Shown: positions 11,430-35,335 of the stretch, one piece after another | How the letters are laid out: each line of letters starts with the position of its first letter | How positions within the stretch are numbered: position 1 is the first letter of the stretch | Source of the DNA: Biomphalaria glabrata | Lineage: Eukaryota > Mollusca > Gastropoda > Planorbidae | Assembly (NCBI RefSeq): GCF_947242115.1 | Contig: NC_074714.1 | Span: 42,018,149-42,082,148 of the forward strand | Reading direction: 5' to 3' | Length of the DNA stretch: 64,000 nt | The notes under the pieces: model-generated | Database searches by the model: none | What the model was told of the DNA's origin: nothing | The model's input: only the letters and a program-made list of their open reading frames with translations | Made by a program: the position numbers and the translations under genes

Positions 11430-14400
11430 GAGCTGCGTTCTCTTAGAACTTTCTAAAGTTTCGAATAATTCCCGAATTTTAAAATATCTCTGATATTCTC
11501 CCATCCCACGATCGTCTCCCCCTTATGACATTAGGCGTGATAAGTCTAGACTTGAATAAGTTCGAACGAAGCAGAAAACAAAAAAGTAATTCTGTAACAC
11601 ACAGGCACGTGTTTCGTTAGCGAGTCTAACCACTGACCTAGTTTTGTGATGGGAGAGCAATGCATTCATGATTCATGGCTAATTAACAGACAAAAACATT
11701 ATGTTAATCTTAAGTGCCATTTGGTCAAGGACAAAAATGGAGGGAGGGGACTCCTTTGTAGTTGTATCCTTAAAATGATTAATTAACATATTCTATCTAG
11801 CTACTAATATCTTTAAAAAAAAAGAAATTAAAATGTGTATTGACACTCTGTTTTATACAATATATTGCAATAGACATATACACCCATAACAACTGGTACA
11901 TAACACTCATACAGTTTACACAGAATGAAATCCACTTGATTTTGCCCCCACCCTCCCCAGCTGAGCCATTATCTTATATGATAATTGCCTACATTTTTTT
12001 TCAGGGGCGTTTACAGGAGTGGGTCTGCAACTTCGTTCAATAAAGTTGGAACTTTGAATCATTTCGTAGCCTCTCTCGTACATCTTTGTAAACAAGATTC
12101 CGCAATAACACGAGCCGATATTGAACAATAGTCTACTCTACAAGAAATCATTGGAATTAAATCTACACGTTTTTTTATTTAAACATTTTTTTCACCATGC
12201 TTATTTATATCAGATGACATAGTTTGTAAAGATATGAATAAACAACTTTTGCAGTTTGAATATTTTAATTGGATTTAAAGGCAGAATAGTTTCAAACTTT
12301 GAGAAAAGAAATGGGTAGAATTTTCTTTTTTTTTATGTGTCGTTATCTAAGGTTGGAATGAAATATGTTTAGCACATAGACATGTCTATGGTTTAGCATT
12401 AGTTACCCAATATTTTTATAACAAATATGTTCGTTTTTTTCTCACAATGAAATTCTACAAAGAATTTTTTCCTGGACCATATGGCACAGATCTCTACGTA
12501 ATGTGTGTGCTGGTTAATTCAAATTATCAATTTTTGGCCAAAAAGTTTTTTGATGAGCTGAACTCAATTTGATTCTTTTTTAACTAAAGGGAATATTTTA
12601 AATCCCCATTCCCTCATTTAAATTACTGACACGTGAAGGTGCTTTTGTTCGCAGTGAATAACCGATGATATTTCAACTAAAATCGTCTGTATTTAATAAG
12701 ATAATAATTTAATTTAACAAGATCATAATAAGATAATATTTGTGTAATTATTTCTATGTCAAATGAGTCTTTAGTAGAAGTATTTGGACATTAGCTTAAC
12801 CAAAAACGTATGCATATTCTGACTTAGCAGAATCAAATAAGAACTGGAATGTTTACTTGCATTTGCATAGCAAAGGGGCCTACATACTACATAGGCTAAA
12901 GTGATGGAGTTCGAAGCATATACACTCAAAAGACTCACAAAGAGTCGATGATAAAACTAAGAGACTTAACAGATCACTCACCTATATAGAGCTGGAAAAA
13001 AAATCTTTGCTCCTCTCGATGGAAGTTATGTCCTAAAGTGCTCTACCTCTTGTTTATTCACGAACTACAACAGTTTAATAAGTACAAACGACTAAACCTC
13101 TCGCTATATACAACAGCCAACTTAATCAGCACTAGAGTTCAACTAAATATTCCTCTACCACTGTAAACAACAAATACGCGGCACGCGCTGGTGCGATACA
13201 CTTGCACATATCAACGACTTAACATAGTTTTAATGCTTAGATTACAACCAGTAGAGAGAAATGGGAAGGAGGAGGGTGGGAGGACCTATATAGCACTACA
13301 CCTCTTCTATCGCTGTTATAGAATACCGTAGATATAAATATATCTGCTGCCTCGGAATCCCAGCGCAAGAGGAAGCAACTCACGCGCGCGTACAAGAGAG
13401 ACAATCGCCATTCCTCTCACTAGGCTTTCCTCCCCTTCCCTTCTTACTGAAGGGGAAAAAACCTCTATTTACCACTTGAAACGAATGTATATTGAGTACT
13501 AGTTAGCTCATCAATTTGAATGTTATGAAGGAGCGCTAGATACCAATACTAACTACTCATTACCCGAATTTTAAAAAAAAATGAGTATGTTTATTGTCTT
13601 TTACAAACCATTGTGCGAAAGTGAAGGTATTAATGTACATTTTTGCTGGGCCCCTGTCAGACACAGGACCTGAGGTACCGTCAAATGACGCCTCTGTTTT
13701 TAATAAATTTTTACTTTAAATAATTAAAACATGTAGCTGGTCAGGTGTCCCAACTCCCAACTCCGGTGCAGCTGGTCAGGTGCCTTAACTCTTAACATTC
13801 ATGTGGTCAGGTGTTCTAGCTTTACTGTGAAGCTAAAACCTTGTTTCGATTTCTTCAAAGGCCAAAATCTGATGATGTTTAAGAGCTGTAATTAGGAGTT
13901 GAAAAAATAAAAATAAATAGATCTATATAATGTCTTTACTTTAGAAGGTATTCCTGAAAAGGTGAGTCTCTCTCTTACAGTTTTTATAAACAAAATGTAA
14001 GTTACCCCAAAGACCAATCCATATAAATTTTAAAGTGTGCAACAACAAAACACAGAAAAAAAAAAGATTGTTTCAATTGTCACGGACTGGTATGGAACAT
14101 GGAGCTTTAGAACTTGATGTGGGTACAACCTAACCTGGACATGGTACCTTGCTTCACTGTACACTTTTCTTTTTCTTTTTGAGGGAGAATACAAGGGAGT
14201 GCAGGTGTGAGAAAGGTCACTTGGGGTCAAGACCTACCAGACCAGTAGCATGGCTCCTCTCACTCACACACACGCACATAAAGAGAACAGTCTGAACAAA
14301 AGCCATACGGTCCAGGGAAGCAGGGTGTGTACAAGGGTATCTAATAACCAGGTGTTTATTGCTACAGTTGGATGAAAACAAACGATAACTTGGCACACAA

Positions 14401-15065
14401 GGGAAGGGAAGGGGGCGTGGGAGTAAAATAATAAGGTGTGATCAAGCTGATGTGGGCAGCAGTGAGGAGATTTATGGATGGATAGGCAGGTATTAGATTG
14501 ATAGACAATAGGACAGATACTGAGATAGAAAGATAGGTTGGAAGACATCAAGGAATGGACGGAATGGAGGGAGAAAGTCGCAGATTGTTTAATTCCAACG
14601 GACCCTTAAACACAACAAACTATTAATATGCATATTTAATTCAGTAGCTACTCTAATTGGATGTTAATGACTTGTCGTTGACATCGTAAGTTGTTACTGG
14701 CAACCACCCTACCCCCGGGGGCCTCTTGTTATAAGGAAAGGAACTCTTCAAAGAGTTTCTTACAAATTATTATGACATCATTATCATTGGCATCACGGTG
14801 TGCTGAGATAGGCGGCGAGCTACCAGACGTAAGAGCCACGTGATAGCTAAAAAAAATGCGACTCTGTGTATGTGTGTGCACTTCTAAGTGGATGAAATGG
14901 TGTAAGAAGACATGTGTAAACATTCGGCCTTCTGTTTTCTTTTTTTTTTTAATATATGATTCCATAGAAACAAAAAACGAGTTCTATTCCAACCCATTGC
15001 CTTTAGAACAAAATAAAGTAAGTCATGTTGATAAATGCATTTTTTAGAAAAGAAGAATTGTATCA
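9430..15065. other. Intergenic, no gene recognised
   Basis: Apart from the (TC)n tract and short local duplications (an ATTATAGAAA...GGCACTGCCA block at about 10950 and 11130; a GCTGGTCAGGTG motif three times at 13735-13815) I see nothing interpretable. Open frames are short, low in complexity and lack family resemblance. Confidence 0.5.
11384..11426. repeat. (TC)n microsatellite
   Basis: Uninterrupted TC dinucleotide run of about 20 units. Confidence 0.95.
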
Positions 15066-15200
15066 TTATAGAAGGCCTGAACACTGACCTGCAATGTCAC
15101 AACCTGTGGGCAGTTTAAACCAATAGCTCTTTGCCACGTCACAGTTCTCCACTGCCCACGGAGTGTGACGTTGTAGGTCAGTATTGAGGTCCTCTATAAC
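15066..15200. repeat. Fold-back element: two 50-bp inverted arms with 36-bp loop
   Basis: The left arm (15066-15114) starts TTATAGAAGGCCTGAACACT and the right arm (15151-15200), read on the minus strand, starts TTATAGAGGACCTCAATACT. The arms pair over nearly their full length with scattered mismatches and end in GTGGGCAGT on both. It could be a very small MITE or a transcribed hairpin. Confidence 0.75.
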
Positions 15201-17106
15201 GAACGGTTTTAGTGTGAGTGTTAAAGTCAGAAGCAGACCTACGTTGATTATGCAAGCAAAATTTAAACGTGATGGACTCGTGCAGTTCTATTTGCTGATC
15301 CTGAAGGCAGCACAAAAACACCGGCCCACAAAAAAGATTGGACCATAGCGCACTGAGCTTATGCTATACTATAGCATTAACGATGCGCTATACAAGAGAT
15401 ATTTAAAAAATAAAAAGCCTACAATGTAAAATTGGACATGTTTCTAAAAGCGATTTTCCTCTTTTTTTTTTTTACGCCTTGCTTCGCACCGCCAAAATGC
15501 CGACAGACTAAACATTAGGCTTTAGTGCCGCTATAACAAAATGTGATCATTCATAAAGAAGTACATGTCAACTATATAAAAGAGAGAGAAGACAACTATT
15601 CGAATCTTTCACAAAACTTGGATATTTAGAACACTGTGGTATAGGGAAAAAAAAAAGTAAATGTCCTTTAAATCAGTGAGCACACCAGCCCAATTGGAGA
15701 CAGACATTGTTCTCACGCATGTAAAACAGACATAGATTTTGTTTTTGTTTAAATACCGCGACTTAAATGCAACAGATCAGCCTCCACTTTGGGCCAACAC
15801 CGAGCCTATGGCAAAACGAAACAGCTGATGACAATATTGAGTTCTCCGATCAAGATCTTTTCACCTGCACAAGAGATTACAGATCAGCAGCACAGTAAAA
15901 ATGAATGTGTGTAGGGTTACGAACTCGCAGACTGCCCCTGTGGGTCAGTTGTATACAAAGCATTTTACACACAGACACCAGCAGTGACTTGACATGTAAA
16001 AACATGTTTCAGCATTGACAGAGTGTAAGACATATTTATTTTCGACTACTTTTGTAATCTTCAAAACAATCGTAGATAATGTAGATGCCATACAGTTGTT
16101 TAATATTACGGAATGTCATTTTAAAAAGAAATTAGTCTGTACTGTGTTTGTACTTGCAATCCAAAAAAAAAACAAAAAACTATTTGATACACCTCACAGC
16201 TTTAGCAACCAATAGGCTACATAATTATGGGAAAACTAACTAGGTTTCATTCAAATGAAGTTGCATTTCCTACATTTTACACGTGTAACCTCCACCTCAT
16301 TTTACGCACTTGTGAAACTCCTCAAGATGCAATCATTGCAAGAGTTACTCACCCTTCTCACTGCCCCCCCCTCTCTTATATTGCCACTATCATACAGAAT
16401 TCTAGACGTGTTTTTTTTTTCCTTAAAGAGTAACCTTTGACCTTTTTTAATCAGCACATGAGGAAGATGAAGGATGGGGTGTTGAGGCATTTTCGTGATG
16501 GCAGAAATGTTTACACAGTAAAACAATCAAGAAAACATTTAGTTAACATTGTCTATTAGCAGAAACACATTTTTTTCCCCCTTTAAAGATGAAACCATCA
16601 TTAGGACCTCAGTTGTATAAATGTAAGCCAATCCATGTTTATGTCTGGTTGGAGTAAGTTCATTTCTAGACTAAACCATATTATCATGTTGAAATCTCTG
16701 AGAGGGTTTTTTAGCAACATTTCTTAGATATAGTATTTATAATCGTTTTTTTTTTTATAGTTTGATAAGAGTTGGCATGTGCTAAAAACAAATACACCAA
16801 CAATTACATTGCAATATAAAGTCTGCAATTAATTTAAGTAGAGGGATCATGAAGCCTAATAAAAAAATAAATTAGTCTACGCTCCAAGTGAGAAAGCAAG
16901 TTCTTCCTACTTCATTGAAAAATACAGACAGGCATTTTAGTATCAGGGCAATGGGAAGAGGAGGAAAATGGTGGATAACCAAAGGAAAGTCATAACCTTT
17001 GTGTAAGACAAACTGCAGACATTTTGTATTTATTTAAAGCTTCTTGCATAGTGTATTCTATTGTGTTGAGTTTATCTTCAAAAGAACTTTTTAATCAATC
17101 TAAATT
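15201..17106. other. Intergenic and 3' flank of the HSPBAP1-like gene, no gene recognised
   Basis: AT-rich sequence with no convincing coding region or RNA gene. Confidence 0.5.
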
Positions 17107-17114
17107 ATTTATTT
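17107..17114 (-). terminator. Candidate poly(A) signal of the HSPBAP1-like gene
   Basis: TTTATT on the plus strand gives AATAAA on the minus strand about 200 bp after the stop codon at 17313. Other TTTATT sites occur nearby (about 17028), so the one in use is uncertain. Confidence 0.35.
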
Positions 17115-17312
17115 ACGAAAATCACAATTAATATGTGTATAAATTAATTTTGATTTACTAAATAATGAATCACATATTTTTGTATATACATTTAGTACTA
17201 GAAGTATACAGGAACAATGATAAACATACAAAAGTTAAACATATGTAACTATCAGGAAACGTTTTTTAAAATTAGCTATAATATATAAATAGTTTTCAAA
17301 ACCAGGTTATTC

Positions 17313-28337
<11,025 letters not shown>

Positions 28338-28876
28338 GATTTGTTAATTTTTTTCCAACGCTGGTTACAATTAAAGGGCAAAAGTTATACCATTTTTGAT
28401 TTTATGATTATCTCTAGTATAATTAAGGCATTAAGGTTACGTAGGAGGTCGATATATTTAAACACAAAATTTAAAAACTGTAATTTTTTGATGATTTGTA
28501 ACAACACTGACATATACAGATCTAGATTTTTATATACCTTAGAATTTTCGCATTTTATTGGTATGGTCTTATTTACCATTTAACACATCATTTAATACAT
28601 GCATAGACTAGTTTAACAGTTATATTAAAATATTTTTTTCATTTAAATAATAGAAGATATACTAGAAGAATTAAATGAGTTTTAAACTCTTATGAGTTAA
28701 CATTGTAAACTATAGGCCAGAATAACATTCATTACAAAATTAGTGCGATACTTTAATCTTGACATCTATATTTAGGTTGTACATGAACATTAAAAAGTTT
28801 GAATGTTTACTAAGTACCTAATGCTAAGCTGAAACGAAGAATTAGGATCTTGAAATCTCTTTCTCAATGCACAATC
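28338..28876. promoter_or_regulatory. Shared intergenic region of head-to-head HSPBAP1-like and EEP genes
   Basis: The start codons of the two divergent genes are 539 bp apart, which suggests a bidirectional promoter. I see no clear TATA box, CpG-rich core or known factor site; the region is AT-rich. The inference rests on gene arrangement only, and 5' UTR introns could move the true start sites. Confidence 0.45.
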
Positions 28877-31800
28877 ATGACTAGATCTAGCACTAGGTCT
28901 TTGCAGTTATTATTAATTTTCAGATTATTGTTGATTTTTACAAAACTGAGTTATATTGCAAGCCTATCTTTAACTATTGGAACTTGTAATTTATGGAATG
29001 TTATGTTCAATTGGAGAGTAAGAGTTCAACATATCGCTGAACTTGTAAGTAATACTAAGTAGACTACTAACGAGTAACGCCAACGGTAACTAGATTGTAA
29101 ATTTACTAAGCCTAAGTCTAAGACCTAAGTAATAACTAAATTTACTATAGTCTGTAAAGACAGTAAAGTCAGTCTAAAGTAGAACTCTAAACAAAAAATA
29201 CATCATCTCATGTCTGATGTCATGATTATGAAAAATTTAGTCAGAAAAACATCAATTACTAAGTTATTTAAAATAAAATGAAAAGATTAATATATTCTTT
29301 ATCTGTAAATTTACTGTAAATCATTAGTAAATGAAAACACATACTAGATACATATATAAATTAATAATATAATTATAATAGAATATAAAAAAATAGTATT
29401 TTGTATAGATTCTAGATCTATCCGATCATCTATTAATCTATATATCAAAAAGTGCCAAAACCATCAGAGTTACCATTTAATAAGAAATATGAGAAATAAA
29501 AACAGCTATTGTTTTTTTATCATTTAGAGTCTATATCAGTAGGCGATAGGAAAAAAAAATATAATATAAAATTATTTATTTTTTTTTAGATTAAAGAAAA
29601 TGAAATTGACATAATGGCATTCCAAGAGGTGCGTCAGACAGTTTTGAAAACATATCCAGCTACATCACAACTAGATGAGTTTAAAAGTTTACTGCCAGAA
29701 TTTAAATGGACTTTCTCAAGGGTTGCAGGAGAAGTATCTAAGCCATTGAATTCTTATTGGTATGAATGGAATAAAGAAGGTACGTTTAAACTGGTTGACA
29801 TGAATTTGTGGGGAAATTTTTATTATTTATGTTTAGTTCTTTTCTTGTATATTCATTATCTTACATATCCTCATCTCTTTTTGCAGAGCATTAAATAGCA
29901 ACATAACTTTTACTGTGGCTCTATATTTTCAGGAGTGTTATGACATGTCAAGAATGTTTTTTTTTTTTTTAATGAAGATGTTAGTATACATTTTGTGTAT
30001 GATTATTTATTAACTGTAGAGGCTGGGCATGGTAATAAGAGAATGATGATGAAAGAGATGAAATTTAAACAAATGGGAACATTAAAGTAGGAGTTGAGTG
30101 TGTTTAAAAAAAAAAGTCAAGTACCCCTTTCTGACCATGTGATCTATGGGGCAGATCATGTTAAGGTCATCTGTTTCTGCGGCCCACAGTTAACAATGGT
30201 GTCATGGGCCAGCACAATGACCAACTGCCTTTACTTTTCTCCAACTAATGGAGTTGGGTAGACACTTATTTGAACGCAAGACCCATCTGTTCCAAAGCCA
30301 AGCACTTTTAAAAAACAGTCACCATGCCCCTTAGTGTGATGAAGTTAGTTTTGTTAAAATCTGATATTATCAGGTGTTAGAAATTGTATTGCTGATGATT
30401 GAACTTTTAAAGAGATTCTGTAACTTGATGTGAATTTTAATTTAGATGTGTTTGTAATTTGGATTTACACCTACATGCCAGATTACAACCTGTATGGAAG
30501 GATGGCTTATAGCTGGTGGTGTGCTATGTTGTCACAATAATCCCAAGTTTGAACCCTGTCTTGTTCTATCCCCTGCAGGAGGTTTGGACATAATAATCTT
30601 CATTTCTGAGGGAACATCAGAAACCTAAAAAGAAAAACAACATAAGGACTTGCTGTTATTCCAATCCTTGCAGCAGCACCTTCTCTCATGCTACGTTTAG
30701 CCTATTAATATAGTTTTTCATCTTAACATTTTTTTTCTACTATGCTATTATTTAGCTATCCTCAGGAAAAACATGCAACCTCTCATGGGGAGTAGGACTG
30801 AATGTGCATTATCTTAGAGCTTTGCTTCAATATGGTGTGACATAGTTTTCAGTTACCTTGACATTATTAAATAGTTACTATAATTTTTTTTTATTTATTT
30901 TCTAACATTGTTAAGGTCTTGGCATATTAAGCAGAAAACAAATCATAGCATCCACTGTGATCAATTTTACAAGTGTTGGACAGACGGATACAAATCCAAG
31001 GATAGCGCTACATGTTAAGATTAGGTTGGATCCTTCCACTTTTGTCAATGTTATTGTGGTGCACTTTTCATATGATAGACATCAACAATGTTCAAATGCT
31101 GAAGAACTTATGAGGTACATCTCCAGTAAGTAAACATTAAAGTAGAAGTATATAATATTACTATGCCTTTTTTTTAATCACTGAAAATTATGCTTGAAAA
31201 AAAAAAGATTAAGTTTGAGCTTAATTAAAGCTACTATGCTTTATTTGAGAGGTAAAACAAACTATAGGATACACTGAAGGCTAGCTAAACCAGTGTTAAA
31301 TGAATGAGTTCAAAGAAGGGCTAGTTAAACTAGTATTAAATGAATGAGTTCAAAGAAGGCTAGTTAAACCAGTGTTAAATGAATAGTTCAAAGAAGGGCT
31401 AGCTAAACCAGTGTTAAATGAATGAGTTAAAAGAAGGCTAGCTAAACCAGTGTTAAATGAATGAGTTAAAAGAAGTGCTAGTTAAAGCAGTGACTCTTAA
31501 GAAAGGGCTAGCAAAACTATTGAGCCTCGTGAAGCTCTGCTTGGGCTATGTAGAGAGCAATCTATGTCTGTAGTAAAGGAATGAAACAGACATGATAATT
31601 GTGTTCTCTGGTGAAAACAATACAGAACATTTTGCTAAGAATAAAACACACACCCATAAACTTGTATTTTAACTTAAACAATGTATTTATAATAAACCAC
31701 ACACACATTCCCCTATGAAGGAGTGCTGCTACACATACCATCTTTTTTTACAACTCACTCTGTCTGTCTGGTACAATTTTTGTACACATTATTTCTCCCA

Positions 31801-34039
31801 CGCCCAATCTTGGATCAAGTTGAAATTTTTTCGATTAATAATTCCTCCACCTGACAACACAAGAATCGGTTTAAAAAATTAGTCAATTATTTAATACATT
31901 CTTGGTAATTAATTATTTTGTTTGGTATTGAACAAGGGAAAGAAATCATTAATTTTTTTTTATTGATTCTTAAAGATGTAAGATGTAATGGCAAATAAGT
32001 TTATATGTTGTTGTTTTGTTTTTTTACAAATTTAGCACTGGAACTTTTCAATGTAATAATACTTGGTGACTTCAATGCTTACACTGACTTTCCTGGACCA
32101 ATGGACATGTTTACATCCAAAAGGCAGTCCTCCTGCTTTATTAAACGCTACCCCAATTTAAGTTATCTTATAGGTACTTTCAAGGATGCCTGGATTTCCT
32201 TTGATAGTCATGATTCTACAGGTTTCACTTTCAGTAACATGGTAAGTTGTATTAATATTAACCAAAGCTCAGTTTATTTAAACATAAATCAAGTGCTTTA
32301 CTACTCAACCACCATGCCTCCAAGATAAAACAAGTTTTATATTTTTATTTAAGCATTAATATACTTTTTCAGAAGCTTTTAATATAACTATTCTATTTTT
32401 AGATGTCGACCAGCCTATGCATGGTACACACCTATATCCTGACATTATTATTGTTGACCTAAGCTATTTCTCCTTTGTATTTCCTTGTATTCTGAAAATC
32501 TTTTGTCTGTTGTAATTTTGTCCATTGTTTAGTCTTGCTGAGTATCTTTAAATTAATGTTGATAAACTTGATTTAAAGCTTTTTTATTCTTTCTTTTTTA
32601 GTAGATTTTCTAATTGACATACTTATAATACCGGTACATATTGTATTTGTAGAATTCAATATTATTTTCTGAATTGTGTTCTAAAAGACAGGTTAGAGTA
32701 GACAAGAATATTTTTTTTTATATTCTTTCAACCATTAGCAACAGTTAGAGGAAGGATTTGACAGTAATAGGACTAATTTGTATCTTGTCATACTGTCACA
32801 GGCATTATCATTAACTTCATATACAAAGTCTACAAAATAAAATAGTCATTGTGTATGTATTAGTGTTTTTTTCAAAGACAAAAGTTTATGTCTACCAAGA
32901 GTTGCTTTTCCTAGTAGCCTATCATCTTCTCTGATGAATTATTTCTGAAAAAAAGTTAATGCTTATCTCTTAAAAGAAATGGTTATTTTTGCCATAAAAT
33001 TTTATATATTATCTGCTCTCATTTCATCTCATCACTGGTATTCCAGAACTCTGTACCACTGAGACTAATCGTTATAGTAGCTTGTTGCCTCATCACATAC
33101 TACAGACCTCTGACATCACAATGAGTTATTGGTTTCCACTGACCACAAGTTGCCATGTCACAGGTCTGTGTTCAGGCCTAATATAGAGATTGGTCTTGGT
33201 ACCACACAGGGAGTTTGTAGATGTTTAAAATGCAAAATTAGTTGGCAAATCTTATTTATTTTGTTCCCATTTAATATAAAAAGAGTAAAATACAATATTG
33301 TAAAATTTGTCATTATATCCTATATTAACATTTACTTTTATATTTTCAGCCAGAGCCAGGACTTGTGAATAGACCAGACCGAATTATCATTTCCAAAAAT
33401 TTAACAGTGAAGCAAATAAGTGTAACAGGCAATGGACTGGCATATAAAAATAATTTGTATACCTCTGTTTTAAGAAATAGAGCTTTAACTGTGATACAGA
33501 CATCATATGATTCTTTCATGGGAAGGCATGGCTATTCATGCTTTCATGACTGCGGCCCTCATGGTTCATGCCGCTGTGGAGTTTGCATACATGGAGGGAA
33601 TAAACTAAACTGTAACATTCCAGACTGTAATGAATGTACAAGTTGGGTGTTTCTTCTTTTCTTGTTCTTTGTGGTTTCCTTTTGTGTTGCGGTGGTAACT
33701 CTTTTTTACTCAATGGTCAAAGCCCTGGTTGTCTCATCCCGATTCAATCAAGAGCTTGTCTGGGACATTCTAGGCTACAGATGCTGTTTATTCAACAAAG
33801 GACTATTTCTCAAGATAGACATAGTACCTCGTAAATACAAGTCCAAGATGGCCAGCTTCTTTGTTATTTGTAGGTTGCCTCCCTTTGTACTAATGTTTTT
33901 AATGTCCATTTATTTATTTTCTTTGCTTTGTTTTTTTAATGTAATATTTAATGACAGCATTAATTTAATTTATTCTGTGTTACCTGAAGAAATGTTTCCA
34001 TCTGACCATTTAATGGTTTTTACAAAACTATCATTATAA
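28877..34039 (+). CDS. Membrane-linked endonuclease/exonuclease/phosphatase (EEP) fold protein, 5 exons, 487 aa
   Basis: Exons are 28877-29044, 29590-29779, 30916-31125, 32036-32241 and 33350-34039, with GT-AG introns and consistent phases. The first ATG gives a hydrophobic leader (about residues 9-30), a signal peptide or anchor. EEP (DNase I-like) motifs follow in order: N38 in GTCNLWN, E69 in AFQEVR, H169 in VVHFSYDR, D201/N203 in LGDFNAY, D268 in RPDRIII, and D477/H478 in PSDHLMV. Between the last two lie a segment with eight cysteines (322-354) and two predicted membrane segments (about 357-384 and 427-455). With a cleaved leader, the main domain and the C-terminal SDH motif would be on the same extracytoplasmic side. 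All catalytic positions look intact. The substrate (nucleic acid, phosphoinositide or sphingomyelin) cannot be told from sequence. I do not recognise a named orthologue. Start and exon calls were made by eye. Confidence 0.85.
30108..30335 (-). mobile_element. tRNA-derived SINE (family B), diverged, in EEP gene intron 2
   Basis: This matches the SINE at 20.4-20.7 kb in the blocks TCTATGGGGCAGAT, AAGGTCATCTGTTTCTG and GGCCAGCACAATGACCAAC, in the same orientation. The middle is deleted and the B box is decayed. At its 3' tail the sequence is continuous across the site where the other copy is interrupted. Confidence 0.7.
30505..30645 (+). mobile_element. Diverged copy of SINE family A in EEP gene intron 2
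   Basis: GGTGGTGTGCTATG, then AAGTTTGAACCCTGTC (B box), CTATCCCCTGCAGGAGG and GAGGGAACATCAGAAACC line up with SINE A on the plus strand. The hallmark blocks are in the right order but diverged. Confidence 0.5.
31279..31515. repeat. Minisatellite, about 40-44 bp unit, in EEP gene intron 3
   Basis: Five to six copies of GGCTAGCTAAACCAGTGTTA followed by AATGAATGAGTTCAAAGAAG, with small indels. Located 150 bp after exon 3. Confidence 0.9.
31740..31950. repeat. Interspersed repeat family R2, copy in EEP gene intron 3
   Basis: CTCTGTCTGTCTGGTACAAT, ATTTCTCCCACGCCCAATCT, TTGGATCAAGTTGAAAT and a TTATTTTGTTTGGTATTGAA end match the other R2 copies in order. Confidence 0.6.
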
Positions 34040-34272
34040 TCTATAAACCATGTTTTTTTTTTATCATACTTCAGTTGTAATTAACATGGAAATGTTAGAA
34101 ATATATTATTCATGATTACAAAACTGTGATATAAAATCTGCGTATTTGTGCAACTCATTTTGTACTGATGGCAGCTTGTTGTTTAATGTTGAAAGTCAAC
34201 AATCATACTCACTATGATAAAGAATACAAATATATTGGAGAATAGGAAACCTTAAATAATATAAGCTTCCAC

Positions 34273-34278
34273 AATAAA
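34273..34278 (+). terminator. Candidate poly(A) signal of the EEP gene
   Basis: AATAAA (in CACAATAAAATAC) lies about 235 bp after the stop codon. Another AATAAA at about 34893 is an alternative. Confidence 0.4.
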
Positions 34279-35084
34279 ATACTTTTACATTTTCAACATT
34301 GACAAAATGGACTTTTTTGTTACATACATGGCCTAAATTGTGCCAAAATATTAAATATAATATGAGATGACAAATGAGGATTTTTTGTAATCTTTTTAAC
34401 CATAATTACTGGTAACTATTACACTTGTGTATTCATTCTTTTGGTGGCGCATTCTGCCTACAATTTTAAGCAGTACATAATGAAAAATATTACTTTAACC
34501 ATGTTTTTAAAAATGGTTTATACATCTGTGTATATAATATGCACAACTTATATTAAAAACAAAAGCATACCAGTACTTTTTCATAGGATTTAGCCAGTGC
34601 AGCTATTTCAAATCTGATGATAATGGAGTCCTAGTTCATTCTCATTATTGCTATGGAGTATATATAATGCATGTTCTGATGTAACTATAAAAAAGGTGGG
34701 CGATGGTTTGGTTGCGTAGGCTGAAAAGATTCTATTGAAATCATGAAGAGGTCTGTGGTTCAAGTTTATAAACACTGGTGTGAAAGTTGAAGATGGGAGA
34801 ACAAGTGAAAGACACGTCACTGAAGGAGCTGTATTGTTTAGTGAGTTACATCTTGTTATGTCATTTTTAACTTGTTGAATCTGTGTATATTGTTAATAAA
34901 AGTTACATTAAGTTTTGTTAAACAAGAAGTTAGTTCAAGTTTATTTGAAGCTATACATTAAGAATTGAATACACCTACATCGGTTTAGTTGTACTAGCTG
35001 TTTGGAGCTATGAACCAATGACAGAGTATCAACAATTAGCTAATTCTTTTTTGAAGCTAAGACAGTCTTTGACTTAGTCCTTTT

Positions 35085-35335
35085 GACTTCCATTGGAGCA
35101 TATGACTGCAATAGTATTTCGCCTTTGGATTCTTCATTGCTGTTCCGATCAGATGGGTCCATGTCTATTCAGCCATTTTTATCTTGCTCTATTGATATCA
35201 TCCATGCCGATTGCTTTGGTCTCCCAGCCTTTCTTTTCCTCTGTGATACCAGTCCAGTGCCTGCATTGCAATATATTCCCTTGTTCTTCGGATTGTATGG
35301 ATAATCCAGCTCAATTTAGTTAAGACAGTACATAG
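35085..35335 (-). mobile_element. Degenerate LINE ORF2 C-terminal fragment
   Basis: On the minus strand a QRKRKAGRPKQSAWMISIE reading resembles the GKRKRGRPKxTWRRTIE motif that ends many CR1/RTE-like LINE polyproteins. A short KRTK-stop-like end follows near 35090. Several frame breaks are needed. It lies between the EEP gene and the Egalitarian-like gene. Confidence 0.5.

Noticed and set aside
12970-13500. Minus-strand stretch with TATATA followed by AATAAA, like the core of a solo long terminal repeat
   Set aside because: No matching second copy, no defined ends or target duplication, and no associated coding region; not called.
33516-33713. Minus-strand frame within EEP exon 5
   Set aside because: Antisense shadow of a well-supported exon.
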